This document shows, piece after piece, positions 40,109 to 52,225 of a stretch of DNA of 64,000 bases. This DNA comes from Acidimicrobiales bacterium AG-410-I20. Lineage in GTDB: Bacteria; Actinomycetota; Acidimicrobiia; Acidimicrobiales; MedAcidi-G1. The position numbers and the translations under genes were made by a program. The notes below the pieces were generated by a model. That model was not told the origin of the DNA, searched no databases, and was given only the letters and a program-made list of their open reading frames with translations. The stretch covers positions 48,237 through 112,236 of the forward strand of contig QCKS01000002.1 of NCBI GenBank assembly GCA_003215175.1, read 5' to 3'. Every line of letters starts with the position of its first letter. The stretch's first letter is position 1.

Positions 40109-40171
40109 TCCTTCACTATGCCTTCGATTAAGTCGTTACCGACAGGAAATACACCGTACCCTTAACTAGTA

Positions 40172-41305
40172 ATGACGTATTTAGATCATGCAGCGAGTAC
40201 CCCAACTCGACCAGAAGTAGTCGAAGCAATGATGCCTTGGTTCACCCAACACCCAGGCAACCCTTCTGGCGCCCATCAACAAGCACGAGAAGCCCGCCGC
40301 GCCGTAGATGAAGCAAGAGACGCTGTAGCCGCACTCGTCGGCGCTGACTCTTCAGAAGTTGTCTTCACAAGCGGAGGAACTGAAGCAGACAATTTAGCTA
40401 TAGATGGAGTGCTTCGCTCAAAAGGCGGGACACCAATTTGTAGCGCAACTGAACACCCCGCAGTGCTTGAACCAGTAAGAGACAATGGCGGGATAGTTGT
40501 GCCCACTGATGAAGCAGGGCAAATAAGTTTAGAAGCTCTCGCAGAAACCTTGAATTCAATCGACAACATCTCTTTGGTTTCAGCAATGACAGCAAATAAT
40601 GAAACAGGAGTCATCAACCCCATAACAGGCATCGCTGAATTATTGGAAGAACGATTCCCCTCCACGTACTTGCATACTGACGCGGTTCAAGCAACAGCAT
40701 GGATGGACCTTGCTAAGTACTGCGAAGGAGCTCATCTCATCAGCATCACTGGACACAAATTCGGCGGTCCAAAAGGGGCTGGAGCACTGATCATCAAAAA
40801 AGGCGTACCCTTTCTTGCAACACAAAGAGGAGGAGGCCAAGAAAGAGAACGAAGAAGTGGAACTCAAAACGTTCCAGCGATCGTCGGCCTCGGCAAAGCC
40901 GCACAAATCATGATGTCTGAAAGAGAAATACTGTCTGCTCGTGTCACTGACCTAAGAAATCAACTTGAAGAAAAACTTATAGTCCTAATACCAGACACAT
41001 TCCGAACCTTGCCTGCTGAAAGTAACCGGACACCACAAATCGCACATTTATGCTTCAAAGATGTAGAAAGTGAATCCTTACTTTTTCTATTAGAACAAGA
41101 AGGAATTGCCGCCAGCGCAGCCTCCTCATGCGCAAGCGGAGCACAACAAGTCTCCCACGTACTCCAAGCCATGGGCATCGACTACGAAAAAGCATCTGGT
41201 TCGATCCGCCTCTCTTTAGGGTGGACAACAACCGAAGAGGAAATAAACCACGCATTGAACGTAATACCTCAAGCGGTCACCCAATTAAGGGAATATTCAA
41301 AATGA
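40172..41305 (+). CDS. Cysteine desulfurase (NifS/IscS-like)
   Basis: PLP enzyme that takes sulfur from cysteine as an enzyme persulfide. 377 residues. The Schiff-base Lys is K196 in TGHKFGGPKG, and the persulfide Cys is C320 in SSCASGAQQ. The short active loop is of the IscS/NifS group rather than SufS. The TGA stop overlaps the mnmA ATG (ATGA), so it most likely serves tRNA thiolation, with Fe-S assembly possible. A desulfurase can also deliver selenium, which is of interest given the selenoprotein candidate in this window, but that is speculation. Confidence 0.96.
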   Translation: MTYLDHAASTPTRPEVVEAMMPWFTQHPGNPSGAHQQAREARRAVDEARDAVAALVGADSSEVVFTSGGTEADNLAIDGVLRSKGGTPICSATEHPAVLEPVRDNGGIVVPTDEAGQISLEALAETLNSIDNISLVSAMTANNETGVINPITGIAELLEERFPSTYLHTDAVQATAWMDLAKYCEGAHLISITGHKFGGPKGAGALIIKKGVPFLATQRGGGQERERRSGTQNVPAIVGLGKAAQIMMSEREILSARVTDLRNQLEEKLIVLIPDTFRTLPAESNRTPQIAHLCFKDVESESLLFLLEQEGIAASAASSCASGAQQVSHVLQAMGIDYEKASGSIRLSLGWTTTEEEINHALNVIPQAVTQLREYSK

Positions 41306-42330
41306 GTAAAGTCATGGTTGCAATGTCAGGAGGCGTTGACTCCTCAGTTGCCGCGGCACTGATGCTAGAACAAGGCCACGAAGTCGTAGGAGTAACCCTT
41401 CGACTTTGGGGAGGGGAATCGGATTCCGGTTGCTGCGCAATTTCTGATGTGGATGACGCGCGCCGGGTCTGTGACGAACTAAAAATAGATCATCATGTGT
41501 TCAACATGAGCGACGAATTCGACAACCATGTAGTAAATCCCTATGTTTCTAGCCATGCCGCAGGCCTCACCCCAAACCCCTGCATCGAATGCAACCGACA
41601 CATAAAATTTGATCTACTCCATCATCGAGTTCAAGCCCTTGGATTCGATCGTCTCGCCACCGGCCATCATGCTCGCATTATTACCCAACCTGACGGAACC
41701 CATTATCTCGCACGCGCCATCGACACAAGTAAAGACCAGTCCTATGTGCTGTATATGCTCGACCAAAAGAAACTCGCGATACTAGACCTCCCCATAGGCG
41801 ACCTAACTAAAGAACAGGTACGTGATTTAGCCATAAAATTAAATCTCCGAACCGCAACCAAACCAGATAGTCAAGATGTTTGTTTCATAACTCGAGAACA
41901 CGGACGCAACGACTTCCTCCGTAAAAGAATTCCACTTACCCCCGGACGAGTGATTGACACTACTGGAGCTGAGGTAGGAAGTGTCGAAGCAGTAGAGATG
42001 GTCACAATAGGACAAAGAAAAGGTATGGCAACAGCAGGGGGAACAGACCCACGTTATGCAATAGATGTTGACGTTCCTAATGCAACAGTGACCGTTGGAA
42101 AACCAGAAGACCTTTTGGTGGACTCTATGCCCGTGAAGGACTGTGTTTGGGCAAACCAGCCAACAAGCGGTTCGGTACTCGTTCAAATTAGCGCACACGG
42201 TAAACCAATGGAGGCGACGTTAAAAGATAACAACGTTTACTGGGCTGAGCCTCAACGTCGAGTCGCACCTGGACAGGCGGTCGTGTTTTATAGCGACAAC
42301 AAAGTCCTAGGTGGGGGAATGGCTTGTTAA
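41302..42330 (+). CDS. mnmA: tRNA-specific 2-thiouridylase
   Basis: ATP-dependent enzyme that makes 2-thiouridine at position 34 of Lys, Glu and Gln tRNAs, using sulfur from a desulfurase. I start it at the ATG at 41302, which overlaps the stop of the desulfurase gene; upstream frame continues only inside that gene. 342 residues. The PP-loop is MSGGVDSS (residues 8-15), one catalytic Cys is C94 in NPCIECN, and the second is in DVCFITREHG (about C192). The 3' end overlaps the convergent membrane protein gene by 24 bases. Confidence 0.96.
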   Translation: MSKVMVAMSGGVDSSVAAALMLEQGHEVVGVTLRLWGGESDSGCCAISDVDDARRVCDELKIDHHVFNMSDEFDNHVVNPYVSSHAAGLTPNPCIECNRHIKFDLLHHRVQALGFDRLATGHHARIITQPDGTHYLARAIDTSKDQSYVLYMLDQKKLAILDLPIGDLTKEQVRDLAIKLNLRTATKPDSQDVCFITREHGRNDFLRKRIPLTPGRVIDTTGAEVGSVEAVEMVTIGQRKGMATAGGTDPRYAIDVDVPNATVTVGKPEDLLVDSMPVKDCVWANQPTSGSVLVQISAHGKPMEATLKDNNVYWAEPQRRVAPGQAVVFYSDNKVLGGGMAC

Positions 42331-43203
42331 AGAACGGCGAGTAGCTTCAACTAGAAGATGATCGGGTCGCACCGGTGCAAAGAGAAACGTCTCAATTGTT
42401 TGTTTTTCTGTTTCCTTTTTAACAGCGGCTACCCATACATCATGGGGAGAACTACAACAAACTTCAAGAGCAAGACCATACGCCCCTTGGGTGAAGTCCA
42501 CAGCATCAGTGTCTGCCGATGCAGGGCCAACGCTTTCAATCTCACTTCTTTGAAAAAGAGTCGGTTCGTTTAACGATAAGTGGTCATGTAAAACCAGTCC
42601 GGCTGGAACAAGAACTACCCACCTACGATTTATTTGATGCAACGAACGCAAACCAACAAAAGTTAGAGGAAACCCGATAACACAAGCAATAACGCCAGCT
42701 ACAGTTCGTCCGTCAGCAAGTAAATATGGTCCGGCAATCAAAGCAACGACAGAGACCAAATACGTCGCAGGACGAAGAAAACTTGTAACTGCTGCCGGTG
42801 CTCTGAGTAAGAATCGACGCTCATTCCCGTAAGAGATCCGGTCAATAAATAGATCACCAATCGTTGCACTAGAACCGATCACTAAAGCAACAGTTGCAAA
42901 AACAAACGCAATGATAATTACCGAAGCGGTGGAAGAAGTTGTAGTAGCCCAGAACGTAAGAATAAAACACAGAACACCACCGAAACGAACACCAGTTAGA
43001 GACAGAGGGCGAGGCACAAAAGTAGAAAAAAGCCCTACTCCCCACAAAAACCAAAGAATCACAGAAAGCACTGATCGCGGAGTGTTCTCTAGCGGGTCTA
43101 ATCCATCAGCCATTAACGGACCGACCCCTAAAGGCAAAGCAAACCAAATAATGCGTAAACCTATTATGAGTAGAAAGTTTTTGTCCCTAAGAGAAATGTC
43201 CAC
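42307..43203 (-). CDS. Membrane protein of unknown function
   Basis: A 298-residue protein starting with GTG. It has six or so hydrophobic helices in the first about 190 residues (for example FLLIIGLRIIWFALPLGVGPL, ASVIIIAFVFATVALVIGS, ATYLVSVVALIAGPYLLA). A soluble C-terminal domain of about 100 residues follows and begins RRWVVLVPAGLVLHDHLSL, somewhat like a PH-type domain seen in bacterial membrane proteins. I do not recognise a family name. Position between mnmA and ligA is common in relatives but gives no function. Confidence 0.75.
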   Translation of the reverse strand: MDISLRDKNFLLIIGLRIIWFALPLGVGPLMADGLDPLENTPRSVLSVILWFLWGVGLFSTFVPRPLSLTGVRFGGVLCFILTFWATTTSSTASVIIIAFVFATVALVIGSSATIGDLFIDRISYGNERRFLLRAPAAVTSFLRPATYLVSVVALIAGPYLLADGRTVAGVIACVIGFPLTFVGLRSLHQINRRWVVLVPAGLVLHDHLSLNEPTLFQRSEIESVGPASADTDAVDFTQGAYGLALEVCCSSPHDVWVAAVKKETEKQTIETFLFAPVRPDHLLVEATRRSLTSHSPT

Positions 43204-43258
43204 GAGATAACGCTAGAGGATTTAATAGCGTCCTGCCCCTACCAGAGCACTCCGGTAG

Positions 43259-45732
<2,474 letters not shown>

Positions 45733-45776
45733 ATAAGTGAGACTACCTCGGTTATAAGCGGACTAGCGTAGAGGGG

Positions 45777-46823
45777 GTGAATGATTCAAGTAAATCTTTT
45801 TCATTAAAAAATAGTTTCCCTGATTTAACTGGTCAGACGCTAAATAACCGGTATCGCTTACATCAAGCAATTGGAACTGGCGCATCGGGGACTGTTTATG
45901 TAGCAGTCGACTTAAATACCAGTCAACGAGTGGCGGTAAAAGTTCTGAATCCATCATTAAGCAGCGATAACAAGTTTCTTGAGAGGTTTTATAGAGAAGC
46001 TAAAAAAGTTAGTTCCTTGAACCATCCAAATATTCTCCGCGTATACGACTGGGGAGTTGATGGTTCCCCCTATCTTGTAACAGAGTATTTAGGAGGCGGA
46101 AGCTTAAGAAGTATCTTGATGACTGGATATCGGCTTACTCCTGGGCAAACGCTTCTCGTCGGGTTAGAAGCATGTAAGGCTTTGGCCCACGCCCATGAAC
46201 GCGGAATTATTCATCAAGACATAAAGCCTGCAAATTTTCTATTTAGTCAAGACGGAGTGCTTCGTATAAGCGACTTTGGACTAACTAATGCATTAAGGGA
46301 AACAACTCAATCAGAAACTCCCATTGAAGGGTTCACTGGAACAGTGCGTTACGCCTCACCAGAACAAGCCAGTGGACAAAAATTGAATGGAAGCTCAGAC
46401 ATCTATTCCCTTTCAATTATTTTTGTTGAAGCGGTCACTGGCCACGTTCCATTTCTTACGGATTCTCTAGCCGGAACACTTAAAGCTCGTATTGGTAAAT
46501 CTGTTCCTACCCCTGAATCGCTTGGCCCTCTAGGCCCAGTTGTTCAACAAGCAGGAATGACTGACTCCAGTAATCGCCCAACAGCAGAGCGGGTAAGAAG
46601 AATACTTCTGGAAGTAGCACCTTCTTTGCCTCGACCGACCGCACTTCCGCTAGTAGGCCCTGGTGAAATAGGGGCAGCGCCACTATCAGGTGAAGTTACA
46701 ACTGTGACGCCACAAAAAGAAGAAGTGTTTAAAGAGCCTCGCCGAATACGCTCAGTCGGGCCGAAACGCCGCTGGCCAGCTGTAGCTGCAGCAGCTTTAC
46801 TTCTTGCAGGGGCTATTACTTGA
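45777..46823 (+). CDS. PknB-like Ser/Thr kinase domain, ends at an in-frame TGA
   Basis: Kinase half of a PASTA receptor kinase. 348 residues, GTG start. ATP loop GTGASGTV (residues 33-40), Lys55 in RVAVKVL, catalytic Asp148 in IIHQDIKPAN, and Asp166 in SDFGL are intact. The catalytic loop is HQD instead of HRD, so it is a non-RD type whose activity need not depend on activation-loop phosphorylation. A linker leads into a membrane helix (WPAVAAAALLLAGAIT) that is cut by TGA at 46821-46823. The same frame stays open beyond and finishes the helix and four PASTA domains. As read, the kinase would be a tail-anchored protein without sensor domains. Confidence 0.85.
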   Translation: MNDSSKSFSLKNSFPDLTGQTLNNRYRLHQAIGTGASGTVYVAVDLNTSQRVAVKVLNPSLSSDNKFLERFYREAKKVSSLNHPNILRVYDWGVDGSPYLVTEYLGGGSLRSILMTGYRLTPGQTLLVGLEACKALAHAHERGIIHQDIKPANFLFSQDGVLRISDFGLTNALRETTQSETPIEGFTGTVRYASPEQASGQKLNGSSDIYSLSIIFVEAVTGHVPFLTDSLAGTLKARIGKSVPTPESLGPLGPVVQQAGMTDSSNRPTAERVRRILLEVAPSLPRPTALPLVGPGEIGAAPLSGEVTTVTPQKEEVFKEPRRIRSVGPKRRWPAVAAAALLLAGAIT

Positions 46824-46843
46824 GGGATTTTGCTCTGGCAAAA
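46821..46843 (+). other. In-frame TGA with downstream hairpin in the PASTA kinase gene
   Basis: TGA at 46821-46823 interrupts an otherwise continuous 622-codon frame. Directly after it TTTTGC (46828-46833), loop TCTG and GCAAAA (46838-46843) form a perfect 6-bp hairpin. The interrupted residue is in a transmembrane helix where Trp (TGG) would fit. A GAGGG sequence and the TTG at 46830 would also allow reinitiation of the PASTA part. Confidence 0.7.
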
Positions 46844-47645
46844 CACACAAGCAGAAGAAATAGCGGTTCCTTCAGTTGCAGGTCGACCAATCGAAGAAAC
46901 TTACGAACGTCTTATAAAGCTTGGTTGGACAGTTGAAGAACGTTACGAACGACGCGACGGAACAGTCGAAGGTCAACTACTTGGCACAGACCCACCAGCT
47001 GGATCTTTTTATGAAACCGACCAAAGTGTCGCCATAATTATTTCCTTGGGTCCCACTCGGGTGGAAATACCTTCTGAAATTCAAGGCACCACACTAGAAG
47101 AAGCAACTCAACTCATTGAGGAAGTTGGCTTAGCGGTAGGTCAAGTGACTTCAACATATAGCGAAGAGATTGCAGAAGGTTTTGTCATAGGTTCCTTAGC
47201 TCTTTCAGAAGACTTACCGAGAGGTTCTTCAGTTGATTTGGAAATATCTGACGGACCACCCCCAAGAATTATTCCCGAAGGATTAGTAGGGCAGGAAGTA
47301 GCAGAAGTTCAAAATGTTCTTGCCGCTCTCGGTCTGAATTTAGAGATAGTAGAAGAATACAGCTCAGAAGTTGAAGCTGGTTTAGTCTCATCAATAAGCC
47401 CGCAAGAACAATCAGAAGTTAACTTTGGTTCAACGGTCGTTATTGGAATATCACTCGGGTTAATGCCACGTCCAGTTCCAGATGTAATAGGACTTGATGT
47501 CGTATCTGCAGAAATGCGTTTACAATCCGCTGGGTTCCTAGTGATCGCAGTAAATGGAACTGAAAGCGGAGTAGTTACTGCTCAAACACCAATTGCTGGA
47601 GAAATGGCGATACCAAATGACACAATAGAGTTAGTGACTGAATGA
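46830..47645 (+). CDS. PASTA-repeat half of the interrupted PknB-like kinase
   Basis: This frame continues the kinase gene after the TGA. It completes the membrane helix (GILLWQN) and holds four PASTA domains of about 65 residues each, starting near AVPSVAGRPIEETYERL, VEIPSEIQGTTLEEATQLI, IPEGLVGQEVAEVQNVL and VPDVIGLDVVSAEMRLQ. PASTA domains bind muropeptides and guide such kinases to sites of cell-wall growth. The nominal start is a TTG; if made on its own it would lack an export signal, so either the TGA is read through, the gene is newly broken, or the TGA is a sequence error. Confidence 0.65.
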   Translation: MLWQNTQAEEIAVPSVAGRPIEETYERLIKLGWTVEERYERRDGTVEGQLLGTDPPAGSFYETDQSVAIIISLGPTRVEIPSEIQGTTLEEATQLIEEVGLAVGQVTSTYSEEIAEGFVIGSLALSEDLPRGSSVDLEISDGPPPRIIPEGLVGQEVAEVQNVLAALGLNLEIVEEYSSEVEAGLVSSISPQEQSEVNFGSTVVIGISLGLMPRPVPDVIGLDVVSAEMRLQSAGFLVIAVNGTESGVVTAQTPIAGEMAIPNDTIELVTE

Positions 47646-47697
47646 CTAGTAAAATAAGTGAACAAAGTTTACTTTTAGGCCTTACCCTCAAATCATA

Positions 47698-48000
47698 ATG
47701 AATGAACGAATTTCACGCGAAGATGTCGCCCATGTAGCCCGCTTGGCATGCCTATCTTTGACAGATGTTGAACTTGATGCATTTACCAACCAACTAGCAG
47801 ACATTCTAGAACACGCAGCAGATCTTGATGCCCTTGATCTAGAGACTGTTGAACCAACAGCACATCCACTACCTCTCATAAACGTTTTCCGGGATGACAA
47901 ACTAGGAGAAGCCGTAGATCGAGAAAAGTTTCTCGCAAGTGCACCCGAAGTAGAAAATAATCAGTTCAAAGTTCCGCCAGCTCTCGGAGAGCACTCATGA
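47698..48000 (+). CDS. gatC: Asp-tRNA(Asn)/Glu-tRNA(Gln) amidotransferase subunit C
   Basis: Small 100-residue subunit that holds GatA and GatB together. The [22 protein letters not shown] opening is diagnostic, and the chain wraps with [16 protein letters not shown] and PPALGEHS at the end. The stop overlaps the gatA start (ATGA). Confidence 0.96.
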   Translation: MNERISREDVAHVARLACLSLTDVELDAFTNQLADILEHAADLDALDLETVEPTAHPLPLINVFRDDKLGEAVDREKFLASAPEVENNQFKVPPALGEHS

Positions 48001-49433
48001 CTGTTCAAGAAACTGTATTGGCAATTCAAAAAGGTGAAATGAAGGCCCAAGAAGTTTTGGAAAGCCACCTAAAAACAATCCAAGACAGAGAAGAAGAAAT
48101 CAATGCTTTCAACCTTGTAATGACCGAAGAAGCAATAAAAGAAGCAGAAAAAATTGACTCCTTAGTAGCAGAAGGAAAAAATCCTGGACCACTTACAGGG
48201 ATACCAGTAGCAGTCAAGGACAATATTTGCACCCAAGGAATACCAACAACATGTTCATCAAATATTCTCGCCGGATGGTTGCCACCCTATGACGCCACCA
48301 TTGTTGAACGCCTTCGAGATGCAGGCGCAGTAATTGTAGGGAAAACCAATCTTGATGAGTTTGCGATGGGGGCTTCAACAGAAAATTCTGCCTTCGGGCC
48401 AACCCGAAATCCACTTGATACAACAAGAGTACCCGGTGGTTCCTCAGGAGGTTCCGCAGCAGCCGTAGCCGCAGGGTTCACTCCGTTAGCCATAGGAAGT
48501 GATACCGGCGGCTCAATTCGCCAACCTGCCGCACTTTGTGGAGTTGTCGGCGTAAAGCCAACCTATGGGCGGGTATCTCGCTATGGCCTCGTCGCATTTG
48601 CTTCAAGTTTGGATCAAATCGGACCATTCGCAGAAACTGTTGCTGATGCAGCGTTACTTCTAGAAGTGATATCCGGCCATGATCCATTAGACACAACTTC
48701 TATACCTGAGCCTCCACTTGACCTTTCTTCAGCATTAACTCAAGGAGTGGAAGGGCTTCGAATCGGAGTTATTGATGAATTAAGCGGAGGAGCAATCGAG
48801 GGCATTTCAGATGATGTCCTCGCGTGCTTAGAAAAAGCAGTAGAAGCGCTTACCTCAGCAGGAGCCATTGTTGAAAGAACGTCTGTTCCATCAACTGTCT
48901 ATGGATTATCCGCCTATTACGTAATTGCCCCAGCAGAAGCTTCCTCAAATTTAGCTCGATATGACGGAGTTCGATTTGGCCCACGAGTTGACGCCAAAAC
49001 AACCTCAGAAATGATGGTCGCAACCCGTACCGCAGGCTTTGGAGATGAAGTCAAACGCCGCATCATGCTCGGAACATATGCACTTTCTGCAGGCTACTAC
49101 GATGCCTATTACGGGAAGTCTCAGAAGGTTCGAACTCTCATAATGAATGATTTCGCAGCAGCGTACGAAAAATTCGACCTGCTCCTCAGCCCAACTGCAC
49201 CCACCACCGCATTCCCATTAGGAGACAAAACTGAGGATCCGCTACAAATGTATTTACAGGACATTTGTACCATCTCTTCAAATCTGGCTGGCCATCCCGC
49301 AATGTCTGTCCCATTTGGGCAAGGAACAGATGGGCTTCCAGTCGGAATACAAGTTCTAGCTCCTGCTACAGATGAACACACAATGTTTCGTGCCGGAGCA
49401 ATACTTGAAGCCTCAAACCAAGGACAGTCATGA
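47997..49433 (+). CDS. gatA: Asp-tRNA(Asn)/Glu-tRNA(Gln) amidotransferase subunit A
   Basis: Glutaminase subunit that frees ammonia for amidation of mischarged Glu-tRNA(Gln) and Asp-tRNA(Asn). 478 residues of the amidase-signature family. The Ser-cis-Ser-Lys triad is in PVAVKDNI (Lys), [14 protein letters not shown], and [16 protein letters not shown] (cis-Ser and nucleophile Ser). It overlaps gatC at its start and gatB at its end, four bases each, so the three are made together. Confidence 0.97.
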   Translation: MTVQETVLAIQKGEMKAQEVLESHLKTIQDREEEINAFNLVMTEEAIKEAEKIDSLVAEGKNPGPLTGIPVAVKDNICTQGIPTTCSSNILAGWLPPYDATIVERLRDAGAVIVGKTNLDEFAMGASTENSAFGPTRNPLDTTRVPGGSSGGSAAAVAAGFTPLAIGSDTGGSIRQPAALCGVVGVKPTYGRVSRYGLVAFASSLDQIGPFAETVADAALLLEVISGHDPLDTTSIPEPPLDLSSALTQGVEGLRIGVIDELSGGAIEGISDDVLACLEKAVEALTSAGAIVERTSVPSTVYGLSAYYVIAPAEASSNLARYDGVRFGPRVDAKTTSEMMVATRTAGFGDEVKRRIMLGTYALSAGYYDAYYGKSQKVRTLIMNDFAAAYEKFDLLLSPTAPTTAFPLGDKTEDPLQMYLQDICTISSNLAGHPAMSVPFGQGTDGLPVGIQVLAPATDEHTMFRAGAILEASNQGQS

Positions 49434-50863
49434 CAAGCAAAACTCTTGACGGCTGGGAGATAGTAATCGGGTTAGAAGTTCACGCTGAACTTGCCACCGC
49501 TACCAAACTTTTTTCCTCTGCTCAAAATGTTTTTGGTGGTGAACCAAACACAAACATAGATCCTGTTTCTTTAGGCCTACCAGGCTCCCTACCTGTGCTC
49601 AACCAGAAAGCAGTGGAACTCGCTATCCGAGTTGGCTTGGCATTGAATTGCCGAGTGCAACGATCAGTTTTTGCCAGGAAAAACTATTTTTACCCGGATA
49701 TGCCTAAGGCTTATCAGATTTCACAGTTTGATCTTCCAATTAATGAAGGCGGATGGCTGGAACTCCCAGATGGACAACGGATCGGTATAGAGCGAGCACA
49801 TTTGGAAGAAGATACAGGAAAGAGTTCTCACGTGGGAGGCGGAGGCCGCATCCACGAAGCAGACTATTCTCTCGTTGATTACAACCGAGCCGGCGTTCCT
49901 CTAATAGAAATAGTTGGTGCCCCAGATCTACGTAGCGCAGAAGAAGCCAGAAGCTATGTTTCAGAACTGCGATCTATTTTGGTGGCTATCGGCGCTTCGG
50001 ACGGGAAAATGGAAGAAGGGTCAATGCGAGTTGACTGCAATGTTTCCGTGCGACCAGAGGGAAGTGAAGAATTTGGAACAAGATGCGAAGTAAAAAACAT
50101 CAACTCGCTTCGTTCTCTAGGGAGAGCAATTGAGTATGAAGCCCAACGGCAAGTTGACATAATTACTTCCGGTCAAGAAGTCGAGCAACAAACGCGCCAT
50201 TGGGACGAAGCTGATGGACGGACACATACTCTTCGGTCAAAAGAAGAAGCCTTTGATTATAGATACTTCCCTGAACCAGACCTTGTTCCTTTAGACCCTT
50301 CACCAGAGTGGATAACAGAAATACAAGAATCTCTTCCTGAGTTACCTCGTCAGCGTCGAATTAACCTTGCTGAAGCTGCAGGCATCACACCTCAAGAAGC
50401 GACTCTCGTAGTTGAAAGAAATTTAGACGAATTTGCTATTGCAGTTATAGAAAAAGGTGCTGACCCCACCCGTGTTCTCGTACATCTAGAAAACAACTTG
50501 GCTGATGGAATAGGAGAACTAACCACTGAGTCTTTTGCTGAACTCATCTCTTTAGAAACAAGCGGAGATTTGAGCGCTACTCAAGCCAAGACAGTCTTAG
50601 CTGACTTAGCAGACAAGGGAGGCGATCCTAAAGAGATTGCGGCACACCATGGATTTGAAGCAATGGACACTTCAGAACTTGAAACGCTGATTGAAGGCAT
50701 ACTTGCCGACTATCCAGAAGACTGGACCGCATTTGTTGAAGGAGACCTGGAAGAAAGAAAGAAGAAGTCCGGGTTCTTTGTAGGTCAAGTCATGAAGATG
50801 ACAAAAGGCCAGGCCGACGGAAAAGTAGTCAACGACATTCTTCTACACCGAGCCGAGAGTTAA
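49430..50863 (+). CDS. gatB: Asp-tRNA(Asn)/Glu-tRNA(Gln) amidotransferase subunit B
   Basis: Kinase/transamidase subunit that activates the tRNA-bound Glu or Asp and binds tRNA. 477 residues. Landmarks are [42 protein letters not shown], the Mg-binding [11 protein letters not shown], and [13 protein letters not shown]. The C-terminal YqeY-like tail ends with [19 protein letters not shown]. Its stop overlaps the stop of the MATE gene on the opposite strand. Confidence 0.97.
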   Translation: MTSKTLDGWEIVIGLEVHAELATATKLFSSAQNVFGGEPNTNIDPVSLGLPGSLPVLNQKAVELAIRVGLALNCRVQRSVFARKNYFYPDMPKAYQISQFDLPINEGGWLELPDGQRIGIERAHLEEDTGKSSHVGGGGRIHEADYSLVDYNRAGVPLIEIVGAPDLRSAEEARSYVSELRSILVAIGASDGKMEEGSMRVDCNVSVRPEGSEEFGTRCEVKNINSLRSLGRAIEYEAQRQVDIITSGQEVEQQTRHWDEADGRTHTLRSKEEAFDYRYFPEPDLVPLDPSPEWITEIQESLPELPRQRRINLAEAAGITPQEATLVVERNLDEFAIAVIEKGADPTRVLVHLENNLADGIGELTTESFAELISLETSGDLSATQAKTVLADLADKGGDPKEIAAHHGFEAMDTSELETLIEGILADYPEDWTAFVEGDLEERKKKSGFFVGQVMKMTKGQADGKVVNDILLHRAES

Positions 50864-52182
50864 ATTCCGGTAACCATCCACCGTTCACTTCTAAATCGCA
50901 TTCCAAGAAGAAGAGAACGGAGTCCCATAAACAGGCAGATTGTTGCCCATAACCAGCCAATCCCAAGATCCAGAATGCGTGTAAAGAACATAATCGGAAC
51001 AGTGCAAATAGTAGCGGCCACCATGGCCTTAGCGAGATAGCGATGATCTCCCGCTCCAATAAGTATTCCGTCTAAAGCAAAAGCTATTCCAGATATTGGA
51101 GACATGGCAGCTACATAAATAAAGAGAAAGCTTGCAAGAGCGGTTACCGCTGGATCGCTAGAGAAAACTTCTGACAATGGGATATGAATAGCCGCGAGTA
51201 AAGCACCGCTTACTACACCAATTCCCACTGACCAGACAATGGCTCTTTCCCCGACCTTTTTTGCTTCGGATGAATCGCCAGCTCCAAGAAGGTTACCGAT
51301 CACGGCTTGTGCGGCAATAGCCATAGCATCCATTGCCATCGCCAGGGTAAACCAAATCTGAAAGGCGACTTGATGAGCTGCTACATCTACGTCACTTATA
51401 CGAGTAGCGACCGCAGTCGCAATCAAAAATGTTCCAGCAAGAGACAGATTGCGTGTCAAAAGCTCTAAAGAGACACGTAAAAGATCTTTAAGAAGATCAA
51501 ACCTAGGAGCTAATGAAATTTGATGTGGCCGAATCGTCTGGCCTATCCAAACAAGATAAATAAAAGCCCCGGTCCATTGAGCCACAACCGTCGCAGCGGC
51601 TGACGCTCCGATCCCCATTTTGAACCCATAAATCAGGATTATCTCTAAAACCAGATTCAATACTGCCGTGCCGACAGAGATCCATAGAGGACGCACAGTA
51701 TCCTTTACACCCCGTAAGTACCCGACCCCCGCCAACATAATCAGCATTGCAGGAGCGCCATACATGCTTATCTGAAGATAAATACGCGCTTGAATGAGGA
51801 GATCACCAGTAGCCCCCATAGCCCCCAATATTTGAGAAGAAAAGATAAAAACAATCAGACCCAAAGAAACACCCACAAAAACAGCAAGCCAAATACTTTG
51901 AACTACTTGACTCGCTGCTTTTCTTGTTTCACCTGCACCGGTAAGTCTCGCCACAGCCGCTGTTGTTCCATAAGCAAGAAAAAAACATAAACCATAGATC
52001 AGCAATAAAGCAGAAGACGAAACACCTAAGCCGCCCAAAGCGGAAGTGCCGAGATGCCCCACCACAGCAGTATCAGCAAGAACATAAAGCGGCTCCGCTA
52101 GAAGCGCCCCTAGAGCTGGAATAGCAAGTTTTAGTAGCTGTCGATCACGAGAAGAAATACCCACAAAATAAATGTACTTCAT
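50860..52182 (-). CDS. MATE-family efflux transporter (DinF-like)
   Basis: A 440-residue multidrug-and-toxin-extrusion protein with 12 predicted membrane helices in two similar halves. The N-terminal [27 protein letters not shown] is typical of the DinF branch. It would export drugs or metabolites using a proton or sodium gradient. A GTG codon a few residues inside (before [12 protein letters not shown]) is an alternative start. It is divergent from ilvD. Confidence 0.92.
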   Translation of the reverse strand: MKYIYFVGISSRDRQLLKLAIPALGALLAEPLYVLADTAVVGHLGTSALGGLGVSSSALLLIYGLCFFLAYGTTAAVARLTGAGETRKAASQVVQSIWLAVFVGVSLGLIVFIFSSQILGAMGATGDLLIQARIYLQISMYGAPAMLIMLAGVGYLRGVKDTVRPLWISVGTAVLNLVLEIILIYGFKMGIGASAAATVVAQWTGAFIYLVWIGQTIRPHQISLAPRFDLLKDLLRVSLELLTRNLSLAGTFLIATAVATRISDVDVAAHQVAFQIWFTLAMAMDAMAIAAQAVIGNLLGAGDSSEAKKVGERAIVWSVGIGVVSGALLAAIHIPLSEVFSSDPAVTALASFLFIYVAAMSPISGIAFALDGILIGAGDHRYLAKAMVAATICTVPIMFFTRILDLGIGWLWATICLFMGLRSLLLGMRFRSERWMVTGI

Positions 52183-52225
52183 AGCACAAGGTGCCGAAGA
52201 CAGGTTTGTGCTCTACCCTGCAATT

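Noticed and set aside
41128..41301. Longer mnmA with a 58-residue basic extension
   Set aside because: It lies wholly within the desulfurase gene; MSKVMVAMSGGVDSS at 41302 is the family start and overlaps the upstream stop as ATGA.
46821..46823. Selenocysteine at the TGA in the PASTA kinase
   Set aside because: The position is within a transmembrane helix with no redox role, and the following hairpin has its loop only 10 bases from the TGA and lacks G at the first two loop positions. Trp-to-stop change, readthrough or error is more likely.
52172..52225. Longer ilvD start
   Set aside because: The extra 18 residues (beginning [12 protein letters not shown]) do not resemble the family, and the ATG at 52226 gives the expected N-terminus.
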